64,000 nucleotides of DNA from Desulfobacteraceae bacterium UBA5616 (GTDB taxonomy: Bacteria > Desulfobacterota > Desulfobacteria > Desulfobacterales > UBA5616): contig DIKO01000092.1 in NCBI GenBank assembly GCA_002423615.1, forward strand, positions 1-64,000, given 5' to 3'. A program made the translations under genes and the position numbers. Shown here piece by piece: positions 18,641-27,917 of this stretch. How positions within the stretch are numbered: position 1 is the stretch's first letter; each line of letters starts with the position of its first letter. A model generated the notes under the pieces. The model saw nothing but the letters and a program-made list of their open reading frames with translations. It was not told where the DNA came from and did no database searches.

Positions 18641-19084
18641 TCAGGAGGATTGTTCTTCCCTTTTTAAAAACTTGGTCATGCTCAATATATTTCTTCCATT
18701 CACGGTTTCATAACTCACCTCATCCATGAGAGCATCCATGATAAATCGTCCCATCCCCCGTTCGGGCACCGATTCCACATTCCCGGGCTCAAATTGCAGG
18801 GGCTCTACTTTTCCCGCGTGCATGCTTTTCCCGGTGTCACGGATCTTAAAAATAATTCGGTCCTGATGAATGAGGATTTCGACCTCCACCGAATGCCCTG
18901 GTTCGCAATCATAGGCGTGTTTGAGGGTGTTGTTCACCGCCTCCACCACACAAAGCTCGAGATGGTAGCAGATGGTTTCGTCAAAAGCGAGCGTTGCGGC
19001 GATGCCGCGCACGGCCCCCCCGATCAGGAAAATATTCTCAAACCTGCTTTCGATAACAAGCCTGATCCTGTTTGCCGATTCCAT
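18641..19084 (-). CDS. RsbW-like anti-sigma regulatory factor (HATPase_c)
   Basis: Small serine kinase/anti-sigma factor of the partner-switching type. The N box VVEAVNNTLKHAY and the G-box region PERGMGRFIMDALMDEV are the GHKL ATP-site motifs. Length 147 aa is normal for RsbW/SpoIIAB. The upstream STAS gene ends two bases before the start, and AAGGGG overlapping that stop serves as ribosome binding site, so the two are co-translated. In this family the kinase phosphorylates the STAS partner and frees or sequesters a sigma factor or another target. No sigma factor or PP2C phosphatase is present here. Confidence 0.87.
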   Translation of the reverse strand: MESANRIRLVIESRFENIFLIGGAVRGIAATLAFDETICYHLELCVVEAVNNTLKHAYDCEPGHSVEVEILIHQDRIIFKIRDTGKSMHAGKVEPLQFEPGNVESVPERGMGRFIMDALMDEVSYETVNGRNILSMTKFLKREEQSS

Positions 19085-19086
19085 TT

Positions 19087-19431
19087 TTACCCCTTGTTCG
19101 AAAGGGCCTGGATAGCCTCATCCTCTGAAGAGAAGATTTCGAACACCCGATTCATGCGGGTGAGCCTGAAAAGGCTCATCACGGTTTCCCTGACGGCACA
19201 GATCACCAGATTTCCGTTATTTCCCATCTTTTTAAGGCCTGAAACAATGGCCCCAAGACCGCTGCTGTCAATAAAATCCACTTCAGAGAGGTTCAGTACA
19301 ATCAGGCGGTTTCCGGAAACAATCCAGTCGCTCATCTTGTCCTTGAATTCCGCGGCGGTGGCAGCGTCGATCCTTTTTTCCAGGGGTTTTACCAGCAGAA
19401 CATCTCCTGTTTTCTTCTGTTGCAGCTGCAT
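19087..19431 (-). CDS. STAS-domain anti-sigma factor antagonist (RsbV/SpoIIAA-like)
   Basis: Single STAS domain, 114 aa. The phosphorylatable serine lies in DFIDSSGLGAI (about residues 54-64), the standard RsbV motif. AAGGA lies just before the ATG. It is followed directly by the RsbW-like kinase, and together they form a partner-switch module. The position downstream of glycogen phosphorylase is curious: either an unrelated operon or a link between carbon reserve use and stress signalling. Confidence 0.9.
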   Translation of the reverse strand: MQLQQKKTGDVLLVKPLEKRIDAATAAEFKDKMSDWIVSGNRLIVLNLSEVDFIDSSGLGAIVSGLKKMGNNGNLVICAVRETVMSLFRLTRMNRVFEIFSSEDEAIQALSNKG

Positions 19432-19559
19432 AATTTCCTTTCCAGAATTTGCGTTTTCCTCTCTTTAAATCCAAAACCCAGGGGACTGACATCCTCGGAA
19501 ACCTTCTCGCCGCGTTCAAAATGTTCAATCGCGGCGACCATTTTTTCTTCCATGGCCAT
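19386..19559 (-). CDS. Possible 57-aa ORF between glgP and the STAS gene
   Basis: An ATG sharing one base with the glgP stop codon opens a 57-codon frame (MAMEEKMVAAIEHFERGE...) that overlaps the STAS gene by 46 bases in another frame. The first 40 residues have normal amino-acid usage, and the stop-start contact suggests coupling. The overlap and the Cys/Arg-rich end argue against it. It may simply be spacer. Confidence 0.25.
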
Positions 19560-22009
19560 TATGCCCCGGTTTTTGCATTCCAGATGAAGCGAGCATACTC
19601 GCCAATGGCTCTGTCGCTGGAAAATTTTCCCGACCGGGCAACATTCAGAATGGCCTTTTGGGTCCAGGATGCAGGGTCCTGATATGCCGATATGATTTTG
19701 TCCTGAACCTTGATGTATGAAAGAAGATCCGGCAGGTGAAAATAAGTATCTTCATTGTTCATCACGCGATGGTAAATCCACTGAAAAAGTCCGGGTTCCG
19801 AGGGACAGAAGACATCATCCCGGAAGGCGTTCATTACAAGGCGCACTTCCGGGTATCGGTGGTAATATTCCGTGGGATGATAGGTATTTTTTTCCTTCAT
19901 CTCTGTAATCTCTTGCGCGGTCAGACCGAAAATAAAGAAATTTTCCTGGCCCGCCGCCTCAAGCATTTCAATATTCGCACCGTCCAGTGTCCCCACGGTC
20001 AAGGCACCGTTCAACATGAATTTCATATTCCCGGTTCCGGAAGCCTCCGTGCCGGCCATGGATATCTGTTCACTCAGGTCTGCGGCAGGGATCATTTTTT
20101 GAGCCAGAGAGACACGATAATCCGGCAGAAAGACCACCTTCAGAACGTCCTTTACCCGTCTATCCTGATTAATAACCTGTGCCACGTTATGGATCAGTTT
20201 GATCATTTGTTTGGCCACCCAGTATCCGGGCGCCGCCTTGCCCGCAAAAATATAGGTCTTGGGAACCGCCGGCAGTTTTTCTTCCCTGATGATCGCAAGA
20301 TATTCATATACAATCTGCATGATCTTCAACAACTGTCGTTTATACTCATGAATCCTTTTAACGTGAACGTCAAACAACGCGTCGGGGTCAACAGAAACAC
20401 GCGCAGTTGCGGAAATGATCCCGGCCAGAGCTTCTTTATTCAGCCGTTTTATCTTCCGAAATGAATCCTGGAAAGCTTCCAGATCGGCGAACCCCTCGAG
20501 CTCTCGAAGCCGGGTAAGATCGGTAATCCATTGATCTCCAAGGGTTTGGCTGATGAGCCCTGCCAACAGGGGATTGGCTTCCAGAAGCCACCGCCTTTGC
20601 GTGATGCCGTTGGTGATATTGATAAACCTTTTCGGCCAAAGCGCGTAAAAATCGGAAAAATTATTTTTTTTCAATATTTCCGTATGAAGGGCGGAAACCC
20701 CATTGATGGAATGCGAACCCACTATGGCCAGATGGGCCATTCTGACCTGTTTGTTCTCCCCCTCCTCAACCAGAGACATGCGTTGGATAAGATCGATGTG
20801 GCCGGGGTGAAGCGATGCCACCTCCTCGAGAAACTGCTGGTTGATTTCATAAATGATCTGCAGATGGCGGGGGATAACCTGTTCGAGAAGACTGACAGGC
20901 CATTTTTCAAGGGCTTCGGAGAGGATCGTGTGGTTTGTATAGGCCAGCGTTTCCCGCGTGATTTTCCAGGCGTGGTCCCATGGCAAAGCATATTCGTCCA
21001 CGAGAAGCCGCATCAACTCCGGTACGGCGAGGGAAGGATGGGTGTCGTTCATCTGAATGGCCACATGGTCGGCGAATTCATCGAAATTCTCATGATCCTT
21101 TAAATAGCGACGGATAATATCGCGCAAAGAACAGGCGACCAGAAAGTATTCCTGCACCAGACGGAGCTCCCTACCCGACTTGATGGTGTCTAAAGGGTAA
21201 AGCATTTTGGTGATGGTTTCAGAAGAGACCTTCTGTTCCACCGCACGAAAATAATCACCCTCATTGAAAATCTGGATGTCAAACTCCGACGAAGACCCTG
21301 CGCCATAGAGACGCAGCCAGTTTACCGTCTCTCCCCCGTACCCGACAATGGGTATATCGAACGGAATTCCGATAATTATCTTCCAGTCGAGCCACATGGG
21401 GTTGTAATCGCCCGCACGATCCTGAAAGTGTTCGATCCGTCCGTATATCGGTATGATACATTTCTCATCGGTGCGTTTGATCTCCCAGGGGTTGAACTCC
21501 GACAGCCAGTTGTCCGGCTTTTCCCTCTGGTAGCCGTTATCGATGTCCTGCCTGAAAAGACCGTATTCATAATGGATTCCATAACCGAACCCGGCTATCC
21601 GAAGGCTTGCCATGGAATCCAGAAAGCAGGCCGCCAGCCGGCCGAGACCCCCGTTTCCAAGCCCCGCGTCATTTTCCTGTTCCCTGACCTCTTCGATATC
21701 GATTCCCTCATCCATCAACACTTCCTTGAAGGTGTCAAACATGCCGAGGTTATGCAGGGTATTGCTCAGCAGTCTTCCAATGAGGAACTCCAAGGAAAGA
21801 TAATAGACCCGTTTGGCCTTTTTCTCCCGATACCTTCTCTCGGTCTGAAGAATTTTTTCCGTCATCCGGTCCCGCAGCGAATAGGCCGTTGCGAGAAAGA
21901 GATCCCGGCATTCTTTTGAACAAGGTTCCTTGCACAGGGAACAACGCAGATGGTAATCCATCGATTTTTTCAATGCGGATTTCGAGGTTGATAGATAGTC
22001 GGGTTTCAT
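19559..22009 (-). CDS. glgP: Glycogen/alpha-glucan phosphorylase
   Basis: PLP enzyme releasing glucose-1-phosphate from glycogen or maltodextrin. Seen are the N-terminal YYLSLEFLIGR, GNGGLGRLAACF, NDTHP and the PLP-lysine region TGNMKFMLNGALT with DGANIEM. ATG 22009 has a strong AAGGAG six bases away, giving 816 residues as in E. coli GlgP; the frame also has ATGs at 22069 and 22066 with a GGGAG site, which would add 20 basic residues. The N-terminus has a Cys-rich CSLCKEPCSKEC stretch, an odd addition near residues 22-33. STAS and RsbW-like genes follow. Confidence 0.95.
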   Translation of the reverse strand: MKPDYLSTSKSALKKSMDYHLRCSLCKEPCSKECRDLFLATAYSLRDRMTEKILQTERRYREKKAKRVYYLSLEFLIGRLLSNTLHNLGMFDTFKEVLMDEGIDIEEVREQENDAGLGNGGLGRLAACFLDSMASLRIAGFGYGIHYEYGLFRQDIDNGYQREKPDNWLSEFNPWEIKRTDEKCIIPIYGRIEHFQDRAGDYNPMWLDWKIIIGIPFDIPIVGYGGETVNWLRLYGAGSSSEFDIQIFNEGDYFRAVEQKVSSETITKMLYPLDTIKSGRELRLVQEYFLVACSLRDIIRRYLKDHENFDEFADHVAIQMNDTHPSLAVPELMRLLVDEYALPWDHAWKITRETLAYTNHTILSEALEKWPVSLLEQVIPRHLQIIYEINQQFLEEVASLHPGHIDLIQRMSLVEEGENKQVRMAHLAIVGSHSINGVSALHTEILKKNNFSDFYALWPKRFINITNGITQRRWLLEANPLLAGLISQTLGDQWITDLTRLRELEGFADLEAFQDSFRKIKRLNKEALAGIISATARVSVDPDALFDVHVKRIHEYKRQLLKIMQIVYEYLAIIREEKLPAVPKTYIFAGKAAPGYWVAKQMIKLIHNVAQVINQDRRVKDVLKVVFLPDYRVSLAQKMIPAADLSEQISMAGTEASGTGNMKFMLNGALTVGTLDGANIEMLEAAGQENFFIFGLTAQEITEMKEKNTYHPTEYYHRYPEVRLVMNAFRDDVFCPSEPGLFQWIYHRVMNNEDTYFHLPDLLSYIKVQDKIISAYQDPASWTQKAILNVARSGKFSSDRAIGEYARFIWNAKTGA

Positions 22010-22238
22010 GTCAAACTCCTTCCGGGCTTTTTTCGCATGTTTTCCGCATTTTAACCGATGGTTCATCATCTATCTCCCTAATTTTATGGCAAAGGCGCTT
22101 TCGATGGAACATCCTCAAAAGATGTAAAACTTAATAAATTTATATGCTTGAAGATCCTAAAAGTCAATTGAGAAATAGGCCCGTAAAAACAAACAGGATC
22201 GGAATGCATAAGAGTTTCTGGCAAAAGGGGCACTCCAT

Positions 22239-22837
22239 ATGGTAAGGGAAATGAGGGATAAACCTGGAAAATTTGTAACAAGCCGCGATGAAAGGGTAAT
22301 GATGATAAGGGCGATTACACCTGATCGGCCTCGAATCCTTCACTTGGATTTTCTAAGAGGGTTTGCCATCCTCTATATTGTCGGGGTGCACCATCTGGAT
22401 GATTATGCGGGGAACGTTTATCACAGCCAATGGGATGTTGCTGCGACCAAAGCCTTTCTGGGCATGTTCGTTTTTATTTCAGGTTATCTGTTAAGCATGA
22501 ACAATCCCATAAACGGCAAGGGAGATCTGCTGAACTTCGCCTTCAAGAGATTTTTGAGAATATACCCGCTTTATGCCCTGTCCCTGATTTTATTCTCGGA
22601 GAGGCATTTTCAAGGTTGCTGAAGGAATCCGTTTATCAAAAATTGGCCTATGTCTCTTTTTGCATGTACCTGTTTCACAGGGTTATATTCCGGTTGCTGT
22701 TGAATTTATACAGTCCGGATTCAAATTATGCCAGAGTGGTTTATCTCACCGGTTTGGGCTTACCCCTTATTTTCACGATATCTTTTTATTTTCAGAAATA
22801 CTATGACCGGCTGACCATGCGTTGGAAACGGTCGTGA
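22239..22837 (+). pseudogene. Acyltransferase 3 family protein, frameshifted and internally deleted
   Basis: The first frame (22239-22622) encodes an acyltransferase_3/OafB-like N-terminus: HLDFLRGFAILYIVGVHH, FVFISGYLLS, FLRIYPLYALSL. It then runs into a stop. The following frame (about 22595-22837) encodes what looks like the C-terminal part of the same family, YVSFCMYLFHRVIFR and a last transmembrane segment. Together only about 200 residues remain where 330-380 are usual, so a central block of membrane helices is missing and the frame is shifted at the junction. A functional protein is unlikely. Confidence 0.7.
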
Positions 22838-22846
22838 AGAATCAAT

Positions 22847-23068
22847 ATGAATCCGACCCGGGAATATTTAAAGCTCTTTTTCTTCGCCATGCTGTTCATC
22901 GGGTTCGGCCTTTTGGTGTTGGCGATGATTTTCAGCCGCCAGGTGGGGTTCAAAACTGCGCTGGTGATCTGCCTCTTATTCTGGATGGTAGTAGTTGGGG
23001 TGTTTTTTATCATTATCCTGGCCAATTGGGTATTTATCGGTTTCAATCGAATGAACCTCCGCTTCATG
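22847..23068 (+). CDS. Possible small two-helix membrane protein (3' end unclear)
   Basis: An ATG at 22847, 9 bases after the broken acyltransferase, starts a frame with two clear hydrophobic segments (about residues 11-29 and 37-62). The ribosome binding site is poor. The frame does not stop before efp; it continues antisense through the efp gene to 23665, and that part looks like non-coding shadow. Either a real gene was truncated and now runs into efp, or this is a remnant. The end given is only the boundary with efp. Confidence 0.3.
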
Positions 23069-23632
23069 CTATTCTTTTACCCGCTCGACATACTGCCCGG
23101 TCCGGGTGTCGATTTTGATCAGTTCGCCTTCTTCCAGAAATGGTGGAACCTGAATCACCACACCGGTTTCAAGGGTCGCGGGTTTGGTATCGCCCGATGC
23201 CGTGTCCCCTTTGACCCAGGGATCGGCCTTTACGATTCTCAGAATGACAAAATTCGGGAGGGTGATGTCAATCGCCCTCCCGTCAAACATGAGGGCGTTG
23301 CAGACGGTGTTTTCCTTCAGAAAATTCCTGGCATCGCCAACCTGCGCCGGCGTAAGCACCTCCTGATCATAGGTCGTGGTGTTCATGAAGCAGTAATTCT
23401 CACCGTCAAAATAAAGATACTCCATCTGGACTTCTTCCAGGGCTGCTTCCTGAAATTTCTCACCGGACCGGTACGTTCTGTCAAACTGGGAACCCGTAAG
23501 CATGTTTTTAAGCTTGCACTTGTAAAGCGCCTGACCCTTTCCGGGTTTGACGAAATCGTATTGCGTGATGACATGGGGGGCCCCGTCAATGACAATTTTC
23601 AGCCCTTTTCGCAAATCGCTGCATTCATACAT
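23069..23632 (-). CDS. efp: Elongation factor P
   Basis: Translation factor that relieves ribosome stalling at polyproline. Three beta-barrel domains in 187 aa; the N-terminal loop PGKGQ carries Lys32, equivalent to the lysine that EpmA modifies in E. coli. The C-terminal signature (WVKGDTASGDTKPATLETG, then FLEEGELIKIDTRTG) is complete. It lies 16 bases after the TrpF-like gene on the same strand and is probably co-transcribed. EpmA and EpmB are not in the window. Confidence 0.97.
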   Translation of the reverse strand: MYECSDLRKGLKIVIDGAPHVITQYDFVKPGKGQALYKCKLKNMLTGSQFDRTYRSGEKFQEAALEEVQMEYLYFDGENYCFMNTTTYDQEVLTPAQVGDARNFLKENTVCNALMFDGRAIDITLPNFVILRIVKADPWVKGDTASGDTKPATLETGVVIQVPPFLEEGELIKIDTRTGQYVERVKE

Positions 23633-23648
23633 AGGTGTGATATCTCCT

Positions 23649-24497
23649 TTACCGTGATGGTTTAATGTCGGTTTCCGCTCTTTTGACGGCCTCGATCAGC
23701 AGCCGGACCTTTTCCGGATCTTTTCTGAACCGGATGGCTTTGCCGCCGGGGTCCGTCAGGTTGGTGTTGGTGCAACTGTCCACCCCGGCCGGTTGAACCG
23801 CAAGGACGCCTTCATAGGCATTTTCCGCAGAAATCCCGCCGGCCAGTATAACCGGGATATTGCTTTTTTCAACCAGGAATTTGGCTGTTTCCCAGTCGCA
23901 GATTTTACCGGTAACCCCGACGAAACCGTTTTCAGGTTGATCAGGAAGGGGGTCATCCCCGTCTCCGGTCAAAAGCGTGTCGGTCAGAAAAAAATCGCTC
24001 ACAGGTTCAAACAGACGGCCCAGTTCGAGGGTTGGCGTTTTGCCGGCCTTTGCCTTTTGCCCGATCGGAAGGGAGCGCATGATCTCTATTTCGGGAAACC
24101 TTTTTTTAAACTCTTCATGAAATTTAATAAAATTTCCGATGTCCCTTCGAATACCCCCGCTATCCGTTAGGGATTCGCAGCAGTGCAGGATATCGGGCCG
24201 GTAATAATCCACCGTACGGTAAATTATATCCGGATTACTGTACAGGGGAATCAGACTGCTTTTGGCGGCCAATCCCTCGGTCAACCGGATGGTATCCAGG
24301 ATTTCGGTAATCCTCCAGTTATCGCGGGAAAGAATCACGCTGCCAAGGTGATCAACGCCGAGTTTCAGCATTTTTTCACCTTCAGCCGGGGTCTGGATTT
24401 CATAAATCTGAATCTTTAAATGCGCCGGCAGGTTCTTATCGCCATTTTTAACCGGCAAGTTGTTTTCCCTTGTTTCTCCGATGACTTGTATATGCAT
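23649..24497 (-). CDS. TrpF-like (phosphoribosylanthranilate isomerase-related) orphan protein
   Basis: A (beta/alpha)8 protein resembling phosphoribosylanthranilate isomerase. KIQIYEIQTPAEGEKMLKLG matches the first strand-helix unit, and PVILAGGISAENAYEGV with GVDSCTNTN match the last phosphate-binding strands. True TrpF has a catalytic Cys at the first strand and a VDxSSG-type segment at the end; here the first strand has Tyr-Glu and the end reads VDSCTNTN, so the reaction probably differs. At 282 aa it is longer than TrpF (about 200-210). No trp genes are nearby; it precedes efp. Substrate unknown. Confidence 0.7.
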   Translation of the reverse strand: MHIQVIGETRENNLPVKNGDKNLPAHLKIQIYEIQTPAEGEKMLKLGVDHLGSVILSRDNWRITEILDTIRLTEGLAAKSSLIPLYSNPDIIYRTVDYYRPDILHCCESLTDSGGIRRDIGNFIKFHEEFKKRFPEIEIMRSLPIGQKAKAGKTPTLELGRLFEPVSDFFLTDTLLTGDGDDPLPDQPENGFVGVTGKICDWETAKFLVEKSNIPVILAGGISAENAYEGVLAVQPAGVDSCTNTNLTDPGGKAIRFRKDPEKVRLLIEAVKRAETDIKPSR

Positions 24498-24524
24498 AGC
24501 CTTTCCCGGTTCGGCAAATTAAAG

Positions 24525-24553
24525 TTGACTTTTTGTGAGGCCTCTAACATATT
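24525..24553 (+). promoter_or_regulatory. Putative sigma-70 promoter of guaA
   Basis: TTGACT (24525-24530), a 17-base spacer and CATATT (24548-24553) precede guaA by about 70 bases. The -35 box is good and the -10 box is weaker (4 of 6). I saw no purine riboswitch in the leader. Confidence 0.45.
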
Positions 24554-24623
24554 CAGCACGTTTAGGCAAACCGTTTAATGGTAACATAAGACACCGCCAG
24601 GGGGAAGGACGGCCAAAAAACCC

Positions 24624-26153
24624 ATGATACTGATCATTGATTTCGGATCCCAGTACAACCAGCTCATTGCCAGAAGAGTAAGGGAATGCAAGGTATACTG
24701 TCAGATTGAGGCACCGGATATTTCGATCGATACCATTCGAAAACTGAATCCCCGCGGCATCATCCTTTCCGGCGGGCCCGCGAGCATTTATGAGAAAAAC
24801 AGCCCCAGGATCGATAAGGCCATGTTTTCTTTAGGAATTCCCGTTTTGGGGATTTGTTATGGACTTCATTTTATGGTGGACGCTCTCGGAGGAATGGTCA
24901 AGGGCGCCAAAAAACGGGAATACGGGTTTGCCGAACTGAACATTGTCGCGGAAAGCCCCCTGTTTAAAGGCGTAGAATCCCCCACCACCTGCTGGATGAG
25001 TCACGGGGATTCCATTGAAAGGCTCCCGAAGGGATTTACAATCCTGGCATCAACGAAAAATACCCCGATTGCAGCGGCTCAGGACCCGAAAAACGGCTTT
25101 TACGCGCTTCAGTTTCATCCCGAAGTCCACCATACGGATAAAGGAAAAATCATTCTGAAAAATTTTCTTCTGGAGATCTGCGGTTGCAAGCCGGATTGGA
25201 CCATGAAGTCCTTCGCCGACGACGCCATCGCGCAAATACGGGAGAGAACAGCGGGAAAGCAGGTTGTTTTAGGGTTAAGCGGCGGGGTGGATTCTTCCGT
25301 GGCCGCGGTTTTGATCCATAAAGCCATCGGCTCCCGCCTGACCTGCATTTTTATCGACAATGGTCTGTTGAGAAAAAATGAAGGGGATAAACTCAAAGTC
25401 ACGTTACAGGAACGGCTTAACCTGAATATCCGTTTTATCGCCGCCAAACGCCGTTTTTTAAAACCCTTGTCCAAGGTGACGAATCCGGAAAAAAAACGGA
25501 AGATCATCGGCAAGGTCTTTATGGATGTGTTTGAAGCCGAGGCCGGTAAAATCAAAGGGGCCGAGTTTCTGGCCCAGGGCACCCTTTACCCCGATGTGAT
25601 CGAGTCCCAGTCCGCCTTCGGCGGGCCCACCGCGGTGATCAAAAGCCATCACAATGTAGGCGGATTGCCGAAAAAAATGAAGCTTAAGCTGGTGGAGCCT
25701 CTCCGCTACCTGTTCAAGGACGAAGTCAGGATCCTGGGCAAAGAGCTGGGCATCCCCGACGAACTGGTGTGGCGGCAGCCCTTTCCGGGGCCGGGTCTTG
25801 CCATTCGCGTGATCGGTGAAATCACCGAAAAGCGCTTAACGATTTTAAGGGACGCTGATGAAATCCTCCTGGAAGAGATTAAAAAGGCGGGTTATTATCG
25901 AAAGCTCTGGCAGTCCTTTGCCGTTCTGCTACCCATCAAAAGCGTGGGCGTCATGGGTGACCAGCGGACCTATGAAAATATCATCGCCATTCGCGCCGTC
26001 ACCAGCAAGGACGCCATGACGGCGGACTGGGCAAAACTCCCCCCGAAACTTCTCGGGAGCATTTCCAACCGGATCATTAATGAAGTGTCCGGCGTGAACC
26101 GTGTGGTTTACGATATCAGCTCCAAACCCCCCGGCACCATTGAATGGGAATGA
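24624..26153 (+). CDS. guaA: GMP synthase (glutamine-hydrolysing)
   Basis: Converts XMP to GMP. The class I glutamine amidotransferase domain (1-190) shows ILSGGPASIY, the nucleophile GICYG and the FHPEVHHT His-Glu pair. The PP-loop domain follows with LGLSGGVDSSV (ATP site). The C-terminal dimerisation domain ends with the family's PPGTIEWE. Length 509 aa is normal. It overlaps the start of the next gene by a few bases, so the coiled-coil membrane protein is probably co-translated. Confidence 0.98.
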   Translation: MILIIDFGSQYNQLIARRVRECKVYCQIEAPDISIDTIRKLNPRGIILSGGPASIYEKNSPRIDKAMFSLGIPVLGICYGLHFMVDALGGMVKGAKKREYGFAELNIVAESPLFKGVESPTTCWMSHGDSIERLPKGFTILASTKNTPIAAAQDPKNGFYALQFHPEVHHTDKGKIILKNFLLEICGCKPDWTMKSFADDAIAQIRERTAGKQVVLGLSGGVDSSVAAVLIHKAIGSRLTCIFIDNGLLRKNEGDKLKVTLQERLNLNIRFIAAKRRFLKPLSKVTNPEKKRKIIGKVFMDVFEAEAGKIKGAEFLAQGTLYPDVIESQSAFGGPTAVIKSHHNVGGLPKKMKLKLVEPLRYLFKDEVRILGKELGIPDELVWRQPFPGPGLAIRVIGEITEKRLTILRDADEILLEEIKKAGYYRKLWQSFAVLLPIKSVGVMGDQRTYENIIAIRAVTSKDAMTADWAKLPPKLLGSISNRIINEVSGVNRVVYDISSKPPGTIEWE

Positions 26154-27046
26154 ATACCATGGACAAGAACGATAACGATAATTTCAAAATCCGGCTTGAC
26201 GACGATTCGCCCGACGATGAACTTCTGGATGAAGAAGAGCGGGAAGAAACGGAAGAGCTGGATGAACTGGAAGAATTCGAACCGCCGCCATCGTCGCCGA
26301 CAAACCGGAAGGTGTATTTCCTTATCGTTCTGGTGATGCTCGCCACTGCGTTTGGTATCTGGTCGGCCTATCAGATCATTCAGCAGCGAGTGAAAAGCAA
26401 TCTGGACGAAGGTGCCACGGTTGTGAGCAATATTTCAAAACAGGTGGACGCGCAATTCGCCGAGATTTCAGAACTCCAGAAAAACCTGGAAAATAAATTG
26501 ACCGAAAAGCTGGCAAAAATTGAAAGCCGGTCGGCGTCCCTTTCCGAAAAGCTTGGCAAATTGGAAAAAACCGTTGCCTCCATCAATGAATCCAAGTCGG
26601 ACAAAAAGGACTTAAAAAATGTACTTGCCGATGTCGGCCAACGCATCGCCCCTGTTCAGGCTTCCTTCGACGGCCTCAAAACCGAATTGACCGCTCTTAA
26701 GACGGAGATCGCGGGCGTGAAAACCGAAATGGGCGGACTCAACGGCAATTTGCAAAAGGAAATTTCACTTACCCGCACAGCCCTGGATTCCCAGGCCCGG
26801 GTCATCGAATCCCTGAGAAACGACCTTTCCGCCTTAAGCTCTGATGCAGTCGACAAAGAATATGTTCATTCGGCCATACAACGTGAAGAAAACCGATTGG
26901 ATGACCGTACGGCCAAACTGAAGAAGGATATGGAATTTCTCCGCTACAAATTAAAGCTCATGGAGGAAAGGCTTCCCGCTTCCTATGAACAGCAGCCTTC
27001 CGGAAATAATGGGGGCGGTGAAATCTTGGAACAGCCCCTTGAATGA
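26150..27046 (+). CDS. Membrane-anchored coiled-coil protein, function unknown
   Basis: A very acidic cytosolic N-terminus (about 50 residues, mostly Asp/Glu) precedes one transmembrane helix (YFLIVLVMLATAFGIWSAY, about residues 55-73). A long coiled coil follows with repeated Leu/Ile heptads (residues 90-260) and a Gln/Gly-rich tail. The topology suggests a bitopic inner-membrane protein with a periplasmic coiled coil. The ATG at 26150 overlaps the guaA stop as ATGA; ATG 26144 and 26159 are alternatives. I cannot name a family. Confidence 0.75.
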   Translation: MNTMDKNDNDNFKIRLDDDSPDDELLDEEEREETEELDELEEFEPPPSSPTNRKVYFLIVLVMLATAFGIWSAYQIIQQRVKSNLDEGATVVSNISKQVDAQFAEISELQKNLENKLTEKLAKIESRSASLSEKLGKLEKTVASINESKSDKKDLKNVLADVGQRIAPVQASFDGLKTELTALKTEIAGVKTEMGGLNGNLQKEISLTRTALDSQARVIESLRNDLSALSSDAVDKEYVHSAIQREENRLDDRTAKLKKDMEFLRYKLKLMEERLPASYEQQPSGNNGGGEILEQPLE

Positions 27047-27073
27047 TACAGGGGCCTCTCCGGGATTTCGGCA

Positions 27074-27808
27074 TCATGCTAAAATCTTCTCTATCCGTGC
27101 GATATCTTCCGGCAAATCCACTTCAGGAGAATCATGGGGGCTGATGACGACTTTTATCCGATGGCCATATTCCAATGCCCGGAGTTGCTCCAGTTTCTCA
27201 ATGTTTTCGAGATTTCCTTCCGGCAGACGTCTGAAAGTCTCCAGGTATCGGCGGGTGTAGGCGTAAAAACCGAGATGTTTGTAAGTGTCGAATTTTATGC
27301 CGGGATTTCGGCCAAAGGGGATGGGGGATCTGGAAAAATAAAGGGCGTAGCCGTTCACGTCGAAGGTCACCTTGACGTCTTTGGGATTGGTGATCTCCCC
27401 CGGGTCCGTGATTTTAAACGCAAGCGTGGACATGTCAGGCGGGTTTTCCGAATAAAAAGGCGCAGCCAGGTCCTTGATGCACGCCGGATTTAAAAGGGGC
27501 TGGTCCCCCTGAACATTGATGACGATGTCATCAAGCCCCAGGCCTATTTTTTCAGCCGCTTCGGCAACACGATCCGTACCGGACCTGTTTTCCCGGGATG
27601 TCATCAGTGCTTTTCCGCCAAAATTCCGGACCGCGTCATAAATCCGCACATCATCCGTCGCGACGACGATATCGTTCAACACCAGATCGGCTTTTAAAAC
27701 CCCTTCATAAACCCACTGGATCATGGGTTTGCCCAAGATCCGGGCGAGGGGTTTGCCCTCAAACCGGGAGGATTCGTACCGCGATGGAATAATGGCCGCA
27801 ATCTTCAT
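27074..27808 (-). CDS. kdsB: 3-deoxy-manno-octulosonate cytidylyltransferase
   Basis: Activates Kdo as CMP-Kdo for lipopolysaccharide inner core synthesis, which marks a Gram-negative cell. The N-terminus IIPSRYESSRFEGKPLA is the nucleotide-binding motif, with NVQGDQPLL and the R-S-PIPFGR segment further on. Length 244 aa is normal. It is transcribed alone, convergent with the coiled-coil gene and divergent from larB. Confidence 0.96.
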   Translation of the reverse strand: MKIAAIIPSRYESSRFEGKPLARILGKPMIQWVYEGVLKADLVLNDIVVATDDVRIYDAVRNFGGKALMTSRENRSGTDRVAEAAEKIGLGLDDIVINVQGDQPLLNPACIKDLAAPFYSENPPDMSTLAFKITDPGEITNPKDVKVTFDVNGYALYFSRSPIPFGRNPGIKFDTYKHLGFYAYTRRYLETFRRLPEGNLENIEKLEQLRALEYGHRIKVVISPHDSPEVDLPEDIARIEKILA

Positions 27809-27917
27809 CTGTTCATCTCCGATTTATTCGCCACGCCGACCTGATTTCAATTGATTCTTTTTGCGATATTTTCTATGTTTCCCGAAACCCGCTAACCGAG
27901 AACAGGAATTTCCGGCA

